A stretch of DNA of 64,000 nt. Origin: Siderastrea radians. Lineage: Eukaryota; Cnidaria; Anthozoa; Scleractinia; Rhizangiidae. The notes beneath the pieces were generated by a model. The model saw only the letters and a program-made list of their open reading frames with translations, was not told the DNA's origin and searched no databases. Positions 1-12,654 of the stretch are shown here, piece after piece. The position numbers and the translations under genes are program-made. How positions within the stretch are numbered: the first letter of the stretch is position 1; the number at the start of each line of letters is the position of its first letter. Where the stretch lies: NCBI GenBank assembly GCA_964017195.1, contig OZ024887.1, forward strand, positions 67,387,228 through 67,451,227. The letters run 5' to 3'.

Positions 1-459
1 TAGCTGACTAAAAGTGATACTTGTATTCTTTGATTTCCCTCAGTGTGCTAATCTCAGAAGATCCATAACAAAGACGAATATCACTGAGATTTATTTTTAG
101 TGAAAGAGGCATGGTAACCTTGGCTCTATAACGTGCATTTAGCCTGCTTGAAAACACAACTAAAGTGTGCTTTGTTTGATAACTCAAGAATGTTCTTGGA
201 TTTATATTATGCCCTAAAAACACACTACTCGAATATAATATTAAATAATTGGTTATCAGATTTGTGACTCTTAAACGTGTAGTCATACTGGTGGGTCTCT
301 TAAGCAATTGCTCGTGACTTTTGACCGAGGCTTATCGAGTGGTTTGTTGGGCACGAAACCCAATGAAGGCCAATATAACATGAGCATGAATAACATTTTT
401 TTCGTGCTCTGATTGGCTGCTTAATGTCTCTATTTATAAAATAACTAAGATACTACGCG

Positions 460-492
<33 letters not shown>

Positions 493-554
493 GAGTATGT
501 AAACACAGTTGTGACGTCACGATCTTTGAGAGGTCTAAAGTTATTTTATGAAAG

Positions 555-739
555 CAATAAGAAACTTTTTCCTGTGTTTTGCATCGCCTGATATTTACAC
601 TCTCGAGGTTGGGGGAATTCTCGAAAGTTATGCAATCTCTCGAGTTCGTCTCGGGTTTGCATAACTGTCTCGAGGCTATTCTCCCAACCCATCCCGTGTT
701 TATATCAGGCTATGCAAACACGGAAAAAGTTTTCTATTG
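555..739. mobile_element. Fold-back MITE (CAATAGAAAACTTTTTCC type)
   Basis: The right arm, reversed, reads CAATAGAAAACTTTTTCCGT and CATAGCCTGATATAAACACG; the left arm is CAATAAGAAACTTTTTCCTG. The arms close on TGCAATCTCTCGAG at the centre. No coding capacity. I associate such palindromic MITEs with coral genomes from general knowledge. Confidence 0.75.
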
Positions 740-1796
740 CTTGAGTATCCGGCAGCAGCTGGTAACTTTGCATCGGTTATTCACCATTTGAAAACAGAAA
801 ACACGCCAATTGACCCTTCACGAGCAAGAATACCCAGTTTCAGTTTACAAAATATATGATTATATAAACAAATTTAAGACACTGAAAGTACTGTTCGGCT
901 TTCGTGTGACTTGTAACACTTAGGATTTCACCAAAAGACTTGAACATCACATCACATTTGATGCAAGTTGACAATATGCAAAAGTTAATATGTATTACAT
1001 CAAATCCTGAAAATGTACAACCAGTCAACCACTAGATCAACCAGTCATAAATATTTTCCTATTGAATCCAGCAAGCAGAAGTCTCTTTCACTTCCCCAAG
1101 TATTCGAAATGACAACATTTACCTCTGCACTTTACCTTTGGTCATACCACGGACGAAAATGTTTTATTTGTTGTACCACAAACCACACTCAAAAACTAAA
1201 AGGCCAATTCCATGCCGTTTATATTTTGAGAGGATATGTCACGGGGATTTTCACCTTTTTGGGGTAAAAAAATGAGCTTAATTTCAAATCAGATACTTTT
1301 TCTCGTACACGAAATGCTCACAGAACATCAAGAGAGATAAATCGAATGATCTTCTCAGAAGGGCAACAAACCATATCCAGCTCCTGGCGATTTTTTCCAA
1401 GAAATAACGGAGAAACTTGAAAACATTAGCCTAATGTTTTTAAGATGCAATCTATTTCCATCCAAGTAATTCGCAACCAAAAACACTTAATCAAAGTTTC
1501 AGAAAACTGGTAGAGTAATCTTAAACAAAACTGAAACATTATTTTTTAGTTTCCTTTAATTGCAATATGTCTTTTAGCTCTTCTTTTTAGCTTCTTATCA
1601 CGTTAGCAATTCAACATGGTGGGCACGATGCTCAAGGGCTCTGAGAGCTTTGCTGGTCGAGGTGAACACTTCTGGTGTGGTCTTAAACTAGAAAGGGCTG
1701 GAACTCTTGTACGTTATTCCTGGCCCGCTTTAATAAGGCGGCCACTTAAGTTTTTCGTTTATTATTTCAAGCAAACAGTTCTTTCTTTCCGGTTAA

Positions 1797-2166
1797 TAGG
1801 GAGTTTAAGCAACCACGACGGCGACGACAACGGCAACGTGAAAAAACAATAGGCTTTAATGATCAAAACAATGGCTCTGCACGTGCGTTCTACATTTTAG
1901 TACGTTTCTTTGCCGTCCTCTGCAAAACAACAACGTGAAATGGCTAGTTTTAAGGTTTAGATAGAACGGGAACACACGACAGTGAATTTTTATTTCTCTA
2001 ACTGAACTTGAGCGCCGTCCCTACGAAATCAGCTCCCAGATAGTTCGGCCACATTAGACAACTCACACGAGTTGGAATAATTGCGAAGTAGAATAAAAGA
2101 ACCGAAATACACAAATTTATTGACGTTCTCCTTTGCGTTGCCGTCGTCGTTGCTTAAAGTCCCTAA
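1797..2166. mobile_element. MITE flanked by TTAA (piggyBac/Kolobok-type target)
   Basis: The left end TAGGGAGTTTAAGCAACCAC and the reversed right end TAGGGACTTTAAGCAACGAC form about 35 bp of imperfect terminal inverted repeat. TTAA occurs at 1793-1796 and 2167-2170. No ORF of note. Confidence 0.78.
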
Positions 2167-2382
2167 TTAAAGGTTTAGTACAGTAACAAATTAAGGTTAA
2201 GGCGCTGATTTTATCTTTTGTGTAACTTAGCACTGGATTAGTGTTGTGTTTAGGAAACTGCTGAAACTGATTTGATAATGTGGAATATATAGAAGACATT
2301 TAATTTCAGCCAAAATAGTACGTTATGAACGTTAACGAGAATCTACTGTAGCACCTTAGAGGTGTAGTTTTTGAAAAAAAGT

Positions 2383-2452
2383 TGGGCTATGCGTAGTAGG
2401 TAGCATGTACTAAAAACCTGAGGGTCGTGGGTTCGAGTCCCACCAAGCTAGG
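2383..2452 (+). repeat. tRNA-like SINE head
   Basis: A perfect B box (GGTTCGAGTCC) follows a weak A-box-like stretch. The rest does not fold as a tRNA. Probably a decayed SINE head. Confidence 0.45.
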
Positions 2453-2542
2453 AAATAATGGAGTCATTTCAGTTCTGGTTATAATTATATCAGTAAGCAT
2501 AGTACGGATTTGTGTGAACTCAGTTTTTTTTTTTTGTTCATT

Positions 2543-2883
2543 CAGGGTTCACACGGTCATGGAAAAGTCAAGGAAAGTCACGGAATATTACATTTGCATC
2601 CCAGGACTGGAAAAGTCATGGAAGTTAGAAAAATTAGTTTGGGTCGTGGAAAAGTTGTGGAATTTCAGATTTTTCCCATAATTGTTTTTAGCTGATGGTT
2701 GAAGATTAAAGAAATTTAGGAAACTTTGTGTTAAGCATCAAGATGTTCAGCCAGTGGGGCATTTCAGTTATTCCTTTCACAAGTGCTATTGTCAAATTTG
2801 AGGTCACGGAATTGGATAAAAAGTCACGAAAACGTTATGGAGAAGTCATGGAATTTTCTTTCCCAGTTTCTGTGTAAACCCTG
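2543..2883. mobile_element. CAGGGTT-ended repeat with GGAAAAGTCATGGAA motifs
   Basis: The ends are CAGGGTTCACACGG and (reversed) CAGGGTTTACACAG. Both subterminal regions hold several GGAAAAGTCATGGAA-like copies. No clear target duplication was found. Confidence 0.6.
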
Positions 2884-2899
2884 GAATTGTTTAAACGCA

Positions 2900-5800
2900 G
2901 TTATCTTTTTATTTCTGATAATAATACAAATGGCTGCCAACTTGAAGTACATGTTAAAAAAGTTACAACCCGAAGAGGTTAATAAGACGGTACGGTCAGT
3001 CGATAAAGTTCATACTCCAGATGTCATACAGAAAATTTGCCTACTGTAATTAACGTCAGACAATGTCACCTCAAACAGTCATCACAGACAGTCCTTTTCA
3101 GGACTACACTCACCCGGACAACCATGCTTCACCGACTTGATATGTCTCCTGGGTTCAAAACATTTACAGTATAATTACCTTGCTCTGCAACAGACTCCCA
3201 TTTCCGGCATTTTTTTCGTTGTCACAATTCTTAGAGGGGAGAGGAACGGTTTAGGGAGGAGGGAGAAACAGCCCAAAAAATAGCGGGAGGAGGGAGAAAG
3301 GACGCATAAAAATAGGGAGACGGGAGAACCAGCATGAAAAGGGAGAAGGGAGAATGTCTTTAAAAACATGACATGAGTCATTTAAGCCTTAAATAGATCT
3401 TAATATAAGAAACTGTACAGATCTGTTCCCCGTTAAATAATTATATCGAGAGAAGACTGGGTGGACCCTGGGTCTCCAATACTATTTTGAGCCCGTAAGC
3501 TCAGGTGTTTGCGGTATTTTGAATGGTCTCTTTTCTTATACAATTTTCGCTAGAGGTCGTTAGGGAATTTCTCGCTTCATTGTTTGGCCATTTCAAGATA
3601 TTCTGATTGACCGTGAGGGGGAGAGGTCAAATCGGAAAATCGTGAGGCGTTGAGTTAGTGTTCGTCAAAGCGTGAGATTTTAGAGGTCTGTGTAGCTCGA
3701 GGATCAGGGTCAAGGGCAAGGCCATGGTGAGTGCGAAATGTTTTGCCTTTCCAGTTTTCTGTCTTTTCGGCACTGCATGTGTGTTTAGGTCTGTTTAGGC
3801 GTCACCAATAAAACGAGTTCTGCTTTCCGATTGGGTGCTTCCATTAGGTTCCCAGAAATGTAAAACAATACACAGCAACTTAATTTTAAAAAAATTATAT
3901 TTTATTTTTGACCTTGGAATCACACTTTTGGCATTAATGTCATGTTCTGCCATCGATAACGGCGCCATATTGTGATCTTTATAGCAATTTGGCTGTCTCT
4001 CAAACACTGACATGCTCTGGATGTCTTTTTGGCACTGTGTCACGTAAAACTCCGAAGCCTATTTGTGCAAAAATAATTCTACTGCAAATTGCTTAATTAA
4101 TAAGAATAATTTGAAGGGAAGTCAGTAAACTAGTAAACTAAACTGACTGACAATGTAATCGTACTTAACACATTCTTCGTTTTAAGATCTTTGTGGATTT
4201 CGTTTACTGGTTGATGTTGCGTTACCTTGTTGCTTTAATGTACAAATCCTAACTTTTTCCCGCTCATCAACAAGAGATAAACATTTCTAGTTCAGCCACA
4301 AACAAAAAAGTTGCGATGTAGGCAAACCGGCTTAAGGCCACTAGAAAATTATCAAATTTACCGACCAAATCCTTGGGATGCTGCTTTGCTAGAAAGTATG
4401 CAAAAGTAATTCTCATTTTCCACGTATTAATTTGCTGCGAACTGTATTCGCAGGTAAGCTGGTACTACATGTTAAATCTAGCAGTCTGTAGGTATTCAAA
4501 GTCTTCAAAGAGCACAAAGTTCTTTAGTAAAGTCACAATATTGGAAGGAATTTAGACTGCAAGTGTAGTATTACGTAATAATATACACCCGTTAAAGCAC
4601 TAATCAGGGAGAAAGGTAAAAAATCAGGAAGAAGGGAGAAACGGCCAAAACAATTAAGGAGGAGGGAGAAAAATGAGTTTAAAAATAGGGAGATAAGATA
4701 TTTACCTGCCCGTTCCTCTCCCCTCTTCTTACAAGAAGTAAGAGCTAATTCAGAGTCTACTGTTCGCAACGACTGTAGCGATTGAAATTACTACTCGATT
4801 TATCTGTGCAGGGTATATATTAAATAGGCGAATGTCTCGTTCAAACGAATAAAGGGGTTAGTTTCCAAAAAATTGTAGTACTCTATCGGTGGCAAAGTAA
4901 AGCACGAAAGTTGGGATTTATCGACTGAGTTGATAAGGTAAATTGATCACTGTAAATTTATCTTACAAAGACTCAGTCAGGCGAAGGGCTAACGCGAGAG
5001 ACGTCAGTTTTGAATTCCTTTACGGGGGTCAATTTACATTTACAATTTACATTTTCAACGCAGTTCCTAAATCCAAATTTTCCAATTTTGGGGGGGCAGT
5101 TTGTGTTGAAAATTTGATCCGTTGCACGAAAAAAAAGATTTCGGCCCTGTTTAGGTGTGGTAACACGAATGGAAGTCAGTTTGGAAGAACGGAAGAAACT
5201 GTGGAATAGTGAGACAAAGGAGACTGTTTCAGTTTAGAGCTCAATGAAGGGTTTGACTTCTGAATTAAGGTTATTCCTCTGAAATAGAACTAACAATAGA
5301 TTCTTGCTCAAACTTTGCTTACTAAATATCCATCATATGGGAACTTCAATTTTAAAATAAAAAGTGGGGGTGCCCGTGTTGGTTAAGGAGCTGACAGGTG
5401 TCGAATATACCCCATTTTAGCATTTTTAAGCGATGTTTTTGTAGAAGTGCAGTTGAGTTTAATTTAAAGCTCCCCATAACTCTGAACTCATATGAGCGCG
5501 CTAAAAAGTACATTAGATACATTGTGTTGGACATAGGTTAACTTTTTACATTTGTTTCCGACAGAAACATTTTTGCACTAGGTTAATATCAAACAAAATC
5601 TGTTGTTCTGGTTACCAAACTGCAAAACCTAAAACTTCATTTCAGTTCTATTTCCCTCGTTTATTTAATTTCCAACAAGAAAAACTTGATCAGTCTTCTC
5701 TTAGAGAAAGGTTATCCGTAGTTGACTAAAAGGAATGAAAAACATGCTGGGGTGCCCGTGCTCCTTTACGAGAAAACAACCACTTATTGTTTTAGCGACC

Positions 5801-6500
5801 TTAGTCTCAATGGAAACCTCTATGTCTTAAATGTGCGCGCGCTTGTGCGGGCGCTCGTACGCGCGCTAATGTCGCAAGAAGTCATGCGCAGTAGGTGATG
5901 CGCAATGCAAAACAGATGAATCACCTTAACGCGGTGCTAAGCTGGTGGGGAAATTGTACGGACTCTAGGGGACCCTCCCTCAGTTGAAATTTTGGTCATG
6001 TGATAACACGTGACAACATTCAGTGAAACTACTGAGCATGTTCGGTTTTGTTGCGTTACAAGCACATGGAACTTGGACTCAAGGATTGAACTCATGCGGA
6101 TTAACCCTTAGATTTGATTCTGAACTCGTTTGAAGTCGGTTATTTGTATTTCGAAACTCTGTAATATCGCACAGAAATGAACACGAAAACTGTATTATTT
6201 TATCAACTGAGTTAATAAAATCCGTACATTTTGAGCGTTACCACTTCGTCCAAGCCGATTCGCCCCAACCAAAGGCTATCCCTCAAAACGCCAGCTTTTG
6301 AACTTCAGTCGGCTCCACGGTGGACAATTAACATCAACAACTCAATCGATTAATAAATCCAGATTTTCGTCTTTTCACAGCTGTTTCAAGTTTTCCCAAA
6401 CTTTCAAGATTGATACAAATGTGATGGTGAGTATGCCACCTATCGATTTTTCAGTCCTAGCAGTAAGCAGGACGTTTGTCACATAAACCTAGTTTAGTGG
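2900..6500. other. Intergenic, no gene recognised; scattered repeats
   Basis: Contains a Penelope-like 3' terminus (3049-3170) and two related GGAGGGAGAAA-rich stretches in similar context (3230-3360 and 4605-4720). The open frames here are short and show no recognisable domain or convincing splice structure. Confidence 0.6.
3049..3170 (+). mobile_element. Penelope-like 3' terminus (solo)
   Basis: Matches the end of the plus arm near 54480-54600: GTCACCTCAAACAGT, GGACTACACTCACCCGGAC and CTCCTGGGTTCAAA. No coding part is present. Confidence 0.75.
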
Positions 6501-6520
6501 CCTTAGCTCCCACGAGTCTC

Positions 6521-6592
6521 CTGTAGCTCAGTGGTAGAGCATCTGGACTAGTAACCAGAAGGTCATCGGTTCGACTCCAGTTGGGAGAACTC
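6521..6592 (+). repeat. tRNA-Thr-like sequence, probably a SINE head
   Basis: TCCTGTAGCTCAGTGGTAGAG, an anticodon arm with CTAGTAA (AGT anticodon) and a B box GGTTCGACTCC are present. The anticodon stem is one pair short and the acceptor ends match poorly. It is followed by a GACTCGG-like stretch as in tRNA-derived SINEs. A true tRNA gene is less likely. Confidence 0.5.
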
Positions 6593-6719
6593 GGATTTTT
6601 TTCCGAGACGCCTGTGTCACTAACAGAATAAAAACATCTTTCTCACTTTCAAGATTGCTACCACAACTTAATGAAAACCAGGACAGAAGGTTTTATGAGA
6701 CAAACGGTCAATATAGTTT

Positions 6720-7410
6720 CCTATAGTCTGTCAAGTGTGATCGTCCTTGTGAAAGTAGGCCTGAGTAGGACTTATGTGAATGACATTGGCTGACGTTTCG
6801 AAAATCTGCGCGGAAGTCACAATCAGTCAAGTAATTAGTTTATTCAGTTGACAGTGTTTATGTCCCTGGTTATTGACTCAATTCATCAGTTAAACCGTGA
6901 TTGCCTTAACAGAAGAATCCTTTTCGTGACTGGCAGGACAGAGATAATTGGTTGGCTTTGCGCCGCCTACTGCTATAGTCTGAGGTCTTTCATAAGTGGT
7001 TTGTAAGGCACGGGTAACTACTGGCTTCAGACCAGTAGCGTTTGTTTTAAGTTAGTAAACCGGCTTTCTAATGTAAGTTATGGCAGCAGTTCGTACTATA
7101 CGTAACGCATTTAGCAGAGTCCCAGTTAGAATTGCACAAGTCTACTTCTTAGACGCGGAACATGAGCCCCGAAGTCGCGCCAGAAACTGGCTTTGAGAAA
7201 GTGGAAGTCCTAGTTAATTCTGTGGCCTGTTTGTAAATAGTGCTCAGCTACAACATCACGGTTTAAATAGCCAATCAAGTCAATAAGTAGACATAAACAC
7301 CATCAACTGACCATACACCCATTAGTTGACAATGAAGTTGTCATAACGTCGGTCGTTGTTAGCAAGAACAGTCATCACTGAGACTTCTGGGTTCAAACCA
7401 TTTACGTTTA
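6720..7410 (-). mobile_element. Decayed Penelope-like 3' region
   Basis: Degenerate match to the minus arm at 53060-53580: GACATTGGCTGACGTTTCGA, TAAGTTAGTAAACCGGCTTT and GTAACGCATTTAGCAGAGTC in the same order, then at 7360-7410 a plus-oriented end (CTTCTGGGTTCAAACCATTT). The fold-back layout is the same as at 53-54 kb. Confidence 0.7.
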
Positions 7411-8282
7411 AAGTTTACGTCTATTTTTCTGAGAATTACGTTAACAGCTTTCCGACCAATCAGAATGTGCGAAGTAGCTTGTTTATTTCATAATTAACAG
7501 TCTTCGATGTCTTTACAAGTGGAGGAATAAGTAAAATGAATGGCTTACACGCTTCTTTTTCTGATACATTAATTAAGGAGGTTTCGCATCATCTCAAGTT
7601 CACACTGCATTTGTCCCATTTTTCGAGATTGCCACCCTACTCCCCCCCCCCCCAACTAGTTGGATTAATTTTTATCTGTAGATCGATTTCTGACTGTGTG
7701 GACTCGAAAGGGTGTGAAACCTCTTCCTACCCTATGAAAAGAACGACAGACAAGTTTAAGCAATGAAAAGGACGTAAGGACGTAAAGCAAAGCTTAAACA
7801 ACCGTCACAACAACAACAAGGAAGTGACAAAACAACCTATACTACATGTAACGTGCATGGAAAATCAAGACCTTCGTATAAGGTGGAGGCCTGGAGTAAC
7901 CAACAGTGGCTGTGGAGTGAAAAACAATTGGCCCTCTGGGCCTTATTTGTGTTGCAAAAAAGGGAGGGTGTGCCCCTCCCTCTATATGTTTTAGCTGTCT
8001 TCGGCAAAACACGATAGTGAGATGGCCAAATTATGGCTAGACATGTTACCCTTGACAGTGTTTGAAATTATACCGATTCTTAAAATTTGCCTTCGGCAAA
8101 AGGCTTAGTGAAAGAGCACCAGGGAAACCTCTGGTAACCAAGGCAAAAACAGTTTGGTAATTTTTTCCAACAATGTCTCTGAACATCCAACTGGCCATAC
8201 AATATAAGTCTGGAAGATACTTGAGAACATTGATAACTCGTTTTTCACAGATGATGCTAAATGTTCATATTTATGTGTCACC
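7411..8282. other. Intergenic, no gene recognised
   Basis: Contains a poly-C run near 7645 and AT-rich sequence, probably including the 3' UTR of EXOSC1 (minus strand). No credible coding exon was found. Confidence 0.5.
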
Positions 8283-11200
8283 TCATGATGCTTGTTGGAC
8301 CTTGGCAACTTTTCTGTATTCCTTAGCTCTTGTTTTAGGGCATTGCATCTCACACCAACTAACTGGCACTATTGCTGCTCCTACAGGTAATGAAAAATTA
8401 TGAGCCTCCCAGATCAAAGGGGCTACATCAAGAGGATTTTGCTATTTTAGGTCAATTCTGTGCTTAAATCATTACCAAGTGCCTTTACTCATACACAAAG
8501 TGCTCTTGTAATACTATGAAGAAGACATCAAATGAATTTTATCAGCGACAGCCATAATAATTTCTTGGTGATTTTTAAGAACGTAGCATCAAAATCCATT
8601 TCCATCCTTGCCATCAGTAGCAACAGACGACAGGGAACAGTTTCAGTGCCGTAAGATAGTCTTTAATAACAAAGTTACACCATTATTTTTGGAAGTTTGT
8701 TGACGCGAAGACACTTTCAGATTTTTAAAAAGATACTAAAATAGCGTGCCATACTCCCTTTAATAGGCTTTCATGCTACAGCTTGTTTGTGCCCCAGAAA
8801 GGTGGTGGCAGGGGTGGGGGCGGGGAGGGGGGAGGAGGCACATGCACATGACAGGGAGATGACAAAAGGGCCTTGACACTCAAAACATACCACTGGACCA
8901 AAACTAAACCAAAAAATAGCTGCAGATCAATAATAATCCCCCCAAAGTAACATGCCTTTTATCATATCCATAACTTACCCAGTTACATTTATTTATTTTA
9001 ACACATTGACCCCTGAACCGCCCGTAACCGCCCTTCTTTAACCACGTCCCTTGTACCACTTGTCACGTCATCAGCTTTAACGGTCCTAGACAACTTTGAC
9101 AACTACCTTGTACAGGGAGATGAGATCTTTCAAGCCATACCCAAATGAGCACGATTCAGCCAAACAGACCAGAGAAAGATGCAAAAAACTGTAACTGACC
9201 AGAAAATCCAATGAAAATCATGTCCCACTACCCACTGGTACTTCCTTCAAAAAAAATTCGCGATCCTTGAACAGTTTGCAAAATCTTTTCCCACCAAAAG
9301 GAAGCCTAGTAAATGCTCCACAAAAAAAGGGGGGGAAAGAAAAGCAAAAGAAGTGGGGAGGAGTGTGGGCCACTAGCAGCCTGCATGTGACTTCACCTTA
9401 TCCTTTCTCCCCCCCCCCCCCCCCCGGGGAAACTGAAGTGGTAAAAGAATACAGCAAATGAAAGGTCAGCTTTTTGGGTGCGTTAACTGCATTGCCATTC
9501 TTGTAAGAAGCCCAATAGATACCAGTTTGTATTTGACAGTACTTGAAAGTTTATATGCTACATGTATAAGTTGATCTCTTACCAGCTTCGCTCTTGGCAA
9601 ACACAACCCCAAGTTCATTTTCAGCTGTTGATAGAAGATAAGTCTGTGTATGAAGAGTTAAAACACGAGCCAATACTATATCACCGGGGCGAAATGACTT
9701 GTACATCTCAACTTTGTCCTTTTCAGTTGCCCTCACATCTTCCTTTCTGATTGTTCCTTTGAAAGGTTCTTTCAGAGATGTTGCCTCCACACCAAGAATT
9801 GCCACTTTACAGAACCTTGGATTTGTGCTTACTACCTGTGAAAAAGCAAAACAATAAAATCACACTTAAATCTCATTGATAATGGATTAATCTTTGCGGT
9901 CATACTTGGATGTTCTGTGATGAAGTGTGTCCAAGGAACCAAACCAACCTTTTCCACACTAAGAATGAGTCTGAGGAGCACAGGTTATCATTGACTATGA
10001 CAGCGTTCCTCAGATGTCCTTTTTATAGGGACTCTAGTGATGTATTATTTAAAGCTGTTTTGAAAAACATGTAATGGTAGTAAGTGCAGCCATGAATTTT
10101 AATGTTGAGAAATTCTCTGCAATCTTAGGGCAGCATTATGCACAATTCTCACGTCTGTGAGTCTGAATCATTGATCTTACCTACACAGATTAATTTCACA
10201 CAACTTGACCAGAAATCTGGGTTATGATGACCAATCCAGTTTGAGAAAAACTACATCATACAGATGACAACAGACATGTTTAGGAATTCTGTGGAGGTAT
10301 TTGACCTGTTCCAAAACTGGCCTTTAAACTCCATTTGAGAATATCTTTATTCCCAATCCTTGCTTCATCTTCACACATCGTAAAAATAGTGGTTTATTTG
10401 TGAAAATTTTTGGAAGTCCTATATCTCCAAGACAAAAATTTTCTGCACTTGACTCAGAAGGAGTTGGCAGTGATACAAGAGGTGAAAGCTAACAAGAGAT
10501 GGTTTATTTGTTCTCACCTTGCATGTGACAACTGAACCAACCTCTGGGACAACATGCTTTTCTTCTTCCCTTGTGATGCTTATCACAGGTTTCTAGAGGC
10601 AATACAAAGAATATTCTGATGCAGAATTCACCACTCTAAGAAGAAGTGTCTTTGTGAAGAGGGCATACCCCATGGAATTTTGGATTAGGATAGATATGCA
10701 GCCCAGATCTCTAAATCTTTCAACCCCAATTTTCAAACCAAAAATGTGTATTTCATTTCTTGTGGATTTCAGACCTAACCACTAGAGATCCAATCTTGTA
10801 TCCAATGTCCACAGGCCTCAGTCAGAAAATGGTTGTCAGGAAAGTCTCAAGGATAATCGGGAGAATAAAAATATCATTTTCTTGATTGGTTGTTCATATT
10901 AACAAACACTATCAGCATCCCTGGACTAGCCAATCAGAATTTTTTTTTTATTATCCAAAGACTTGCCTGTTAAAACACACACTCACCAGGGAGCCTGCAG
11001 GGAATCTGGGTGTGAGTTCACAGCATTCAAATGTGTGATGCCTGCATAACTAGCTCCCAACAAAAATTTTGGAAAAAATACCCACAAATACTGGAAAAGG
11101 GAATAATTTTTCAATTCTAAGCCCAAAACGTAAGGCTGCTTGTGAAAATTTTTTTACTTTGAGAATCAAATCAAATGTCAGTCAAACTGTCAGTCACGAA

Positions 11201-11654
11201 TTTGATTGACAAGAAATTCAATTGAGACAGAGAGGCATTTTTTGGTATTCCATATCAGACCAGTAGCGGGAAAAGATACCTTATCTCAGACAAAGCTGGG
11301 AGATTGATGAGGAGGCGTTGTCACAAAGGAAAAAAAAACCTCCAGATTTGGAATCTCCAGAGGTTGGCATCTCTGCGTATGTTCTTTAAGAGAAAAATCC
11401 CCCCTCTACCATTCCCCAATTATTTACGATTCCACTTATTTGGAAACCTGTATGCTTAAATAAACTTTTTTCGCGCATCACCTTGAGCTTAAGCTTACCT
11501 CTCCGTTTTGCTGTTCTTGTAACTGCTTGTAACCAGCAAGACTTGCATACACATACCCATGACGAATGTAAGTTCCATTGCCCGGTGTAAACTGCTCTAA
11601 ACTGCCCAATCTTTCTCCAGGTATAGCAACAGGATTTTCGTCTATAGAAACCAT
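8283..11654 (-). CDS. EXOSC1: Exosome complex component CSL4 (EXOSC1), complete, 4 exons
   Basis: Cap subunit of the RNA exosome, a nuclear and cytoplasmic 3'-5' RNA processing and decay machine. Coding exons on the minus strand: 11654-11499, 10592-10518, 9835-9583 and 8380-8283. All junctions are GT-AG and keep frame, giving 193 residues (the human protein is about 195). The N-terminal part reads IPGERLGSLEQFTPGNGTYI, as in CSL4. The S1-like core carries GTIRKEDVRATEKDKVEMYK and SFRPGDIVLARV. The last exon gives VPVSWCEMQCPKT and ends KVAKVQQAS before TGA. The start ATG at 11654 gives the family's usual N-terminal length. It is divergent from the coiled-coil gene that starts at 11879, so the two probably share a promoter. 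No disruption is seen. Identification is by recalled family motifs and is very secure. Confidence 0.96.
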
Positions 11655-11878
11655 GCTTATATATATACAGATTTCAAAAAGGGTAGAACAAAATGGAACG
11701 TTTTGTTAACGAAAGAAAAACCTCACTGCGTCCGCCATCTTGAAATCTGTTAACATCCGCTGCCCACCTTGAATGCAGTCGTTCTTTTAATCTCATTCCC
11801 AGTCTCTTTTCCTTTCCGTTGGCCATTCCTTCATACAACGTTGCCACGGCAACTGCATGCTCACAGTTGACTTTCAAG
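11655..11878. promoter_or_regulatory. Divergent promoter between EXOSC1 and the C6orf163-like gene
   Basis: Only 224 bp separate the two start codons, so one region must serve both genes. Two YY1-like motifs are present in inverted orientation: CCGCCATCTTGAA at 11732-11744 and TTCAAGATGGCGGC at 11873-11886, the second overlapping the plus-strand ATG. A near-perfect RFX X-box lies at 11840-11853. No TATA box is evident. Shared use of the region is inferred from geometry and motifs. Confidence 0.75.
11840..11853. promoter_or_regulatory. RFX X-box, GTTGCCACGGCAAC
   Basis: This 14-mer differs from the ideal palindromic X-box (GTTGCCATGGCAAC) at one central base. X-boxes bind RFX factors and, when placed just upstream of a start codon, mark ciliary genes in many animals. 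Here the site is 26 bp before the ATG of the coiled-coil gene and 186 bp from the EXOSC1 ATG. That it binds RFX is inference. Confidence 0.7.
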
Positions 11879-12612
11879 ATGGCGGCCTACATTGCAACTC
11901 ACGACCGTTCTGTGTTACCAAAGCCATGTGAAGACACCAAAGTGTCTGTTATTCAGACTACGACTCACGAAGATATCTTGGGTAAGTGAGTTATGTAAAA
12001 ATGTCCCAGAAATGACTGTAATAATCTTTAATGCTGATAGCGGGAATTCTTGTTCGAAAGCTTATTAAAGAATGTGTTGAATTCAACACATAGTAATAAA
12101 ACTCATCTTCATTTCATTTTATGCATCCTATATTAAACCAAAAGTGATTGAAGATAAAGACTGAACCATCCTGCTTGATTGTTTGGATATAGCCGATAGG
12201 TAGCATAGATGACCCCTTCTCTGCCCAGGCCAAAGAGCTGTAAAATGTCCCTCTCTAGTTCCTTACAAACAGTACTCCTTTCAGATACCTTAATTTTCTG
12301 TAAAATCAATCAATGTGTCTTGTTTAGTCATGTTAATCTCTCAGGATTTCTAATAACGAATACATTGTTTAAATGTTAGCCATAGGGAATGAACTTTATC
12401 AGAAACTTGTTGACGACAAAGAGAGAGAAAGACAGCAGAATGTGACAGAAGTGGAGAAAAGAGCGTGGCGCTTAGCAAGTGAGGAAAAAGCAAGGGCTCT
12501 TAAAGAAGCAAAAGAGGCTGCTGAAATGGAACTAGAGAAAGCAATGGCAGCTGCCAAAAAAGCTCAGGTTAGTGACTTCAAAGTCTTCTAATCAAATATA
12601 TAATTGTCAAGT

Positions 12613-12654
<42 letters not shown>

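Noticed and set aside
6521..6592. Functional tRNA-Thr(AGT)
   Set aside because: The anticodon stem is short by one pair, the acceptor stem is poor and the flanks look like a SINE. Kept as a tRNA-like repeat only.
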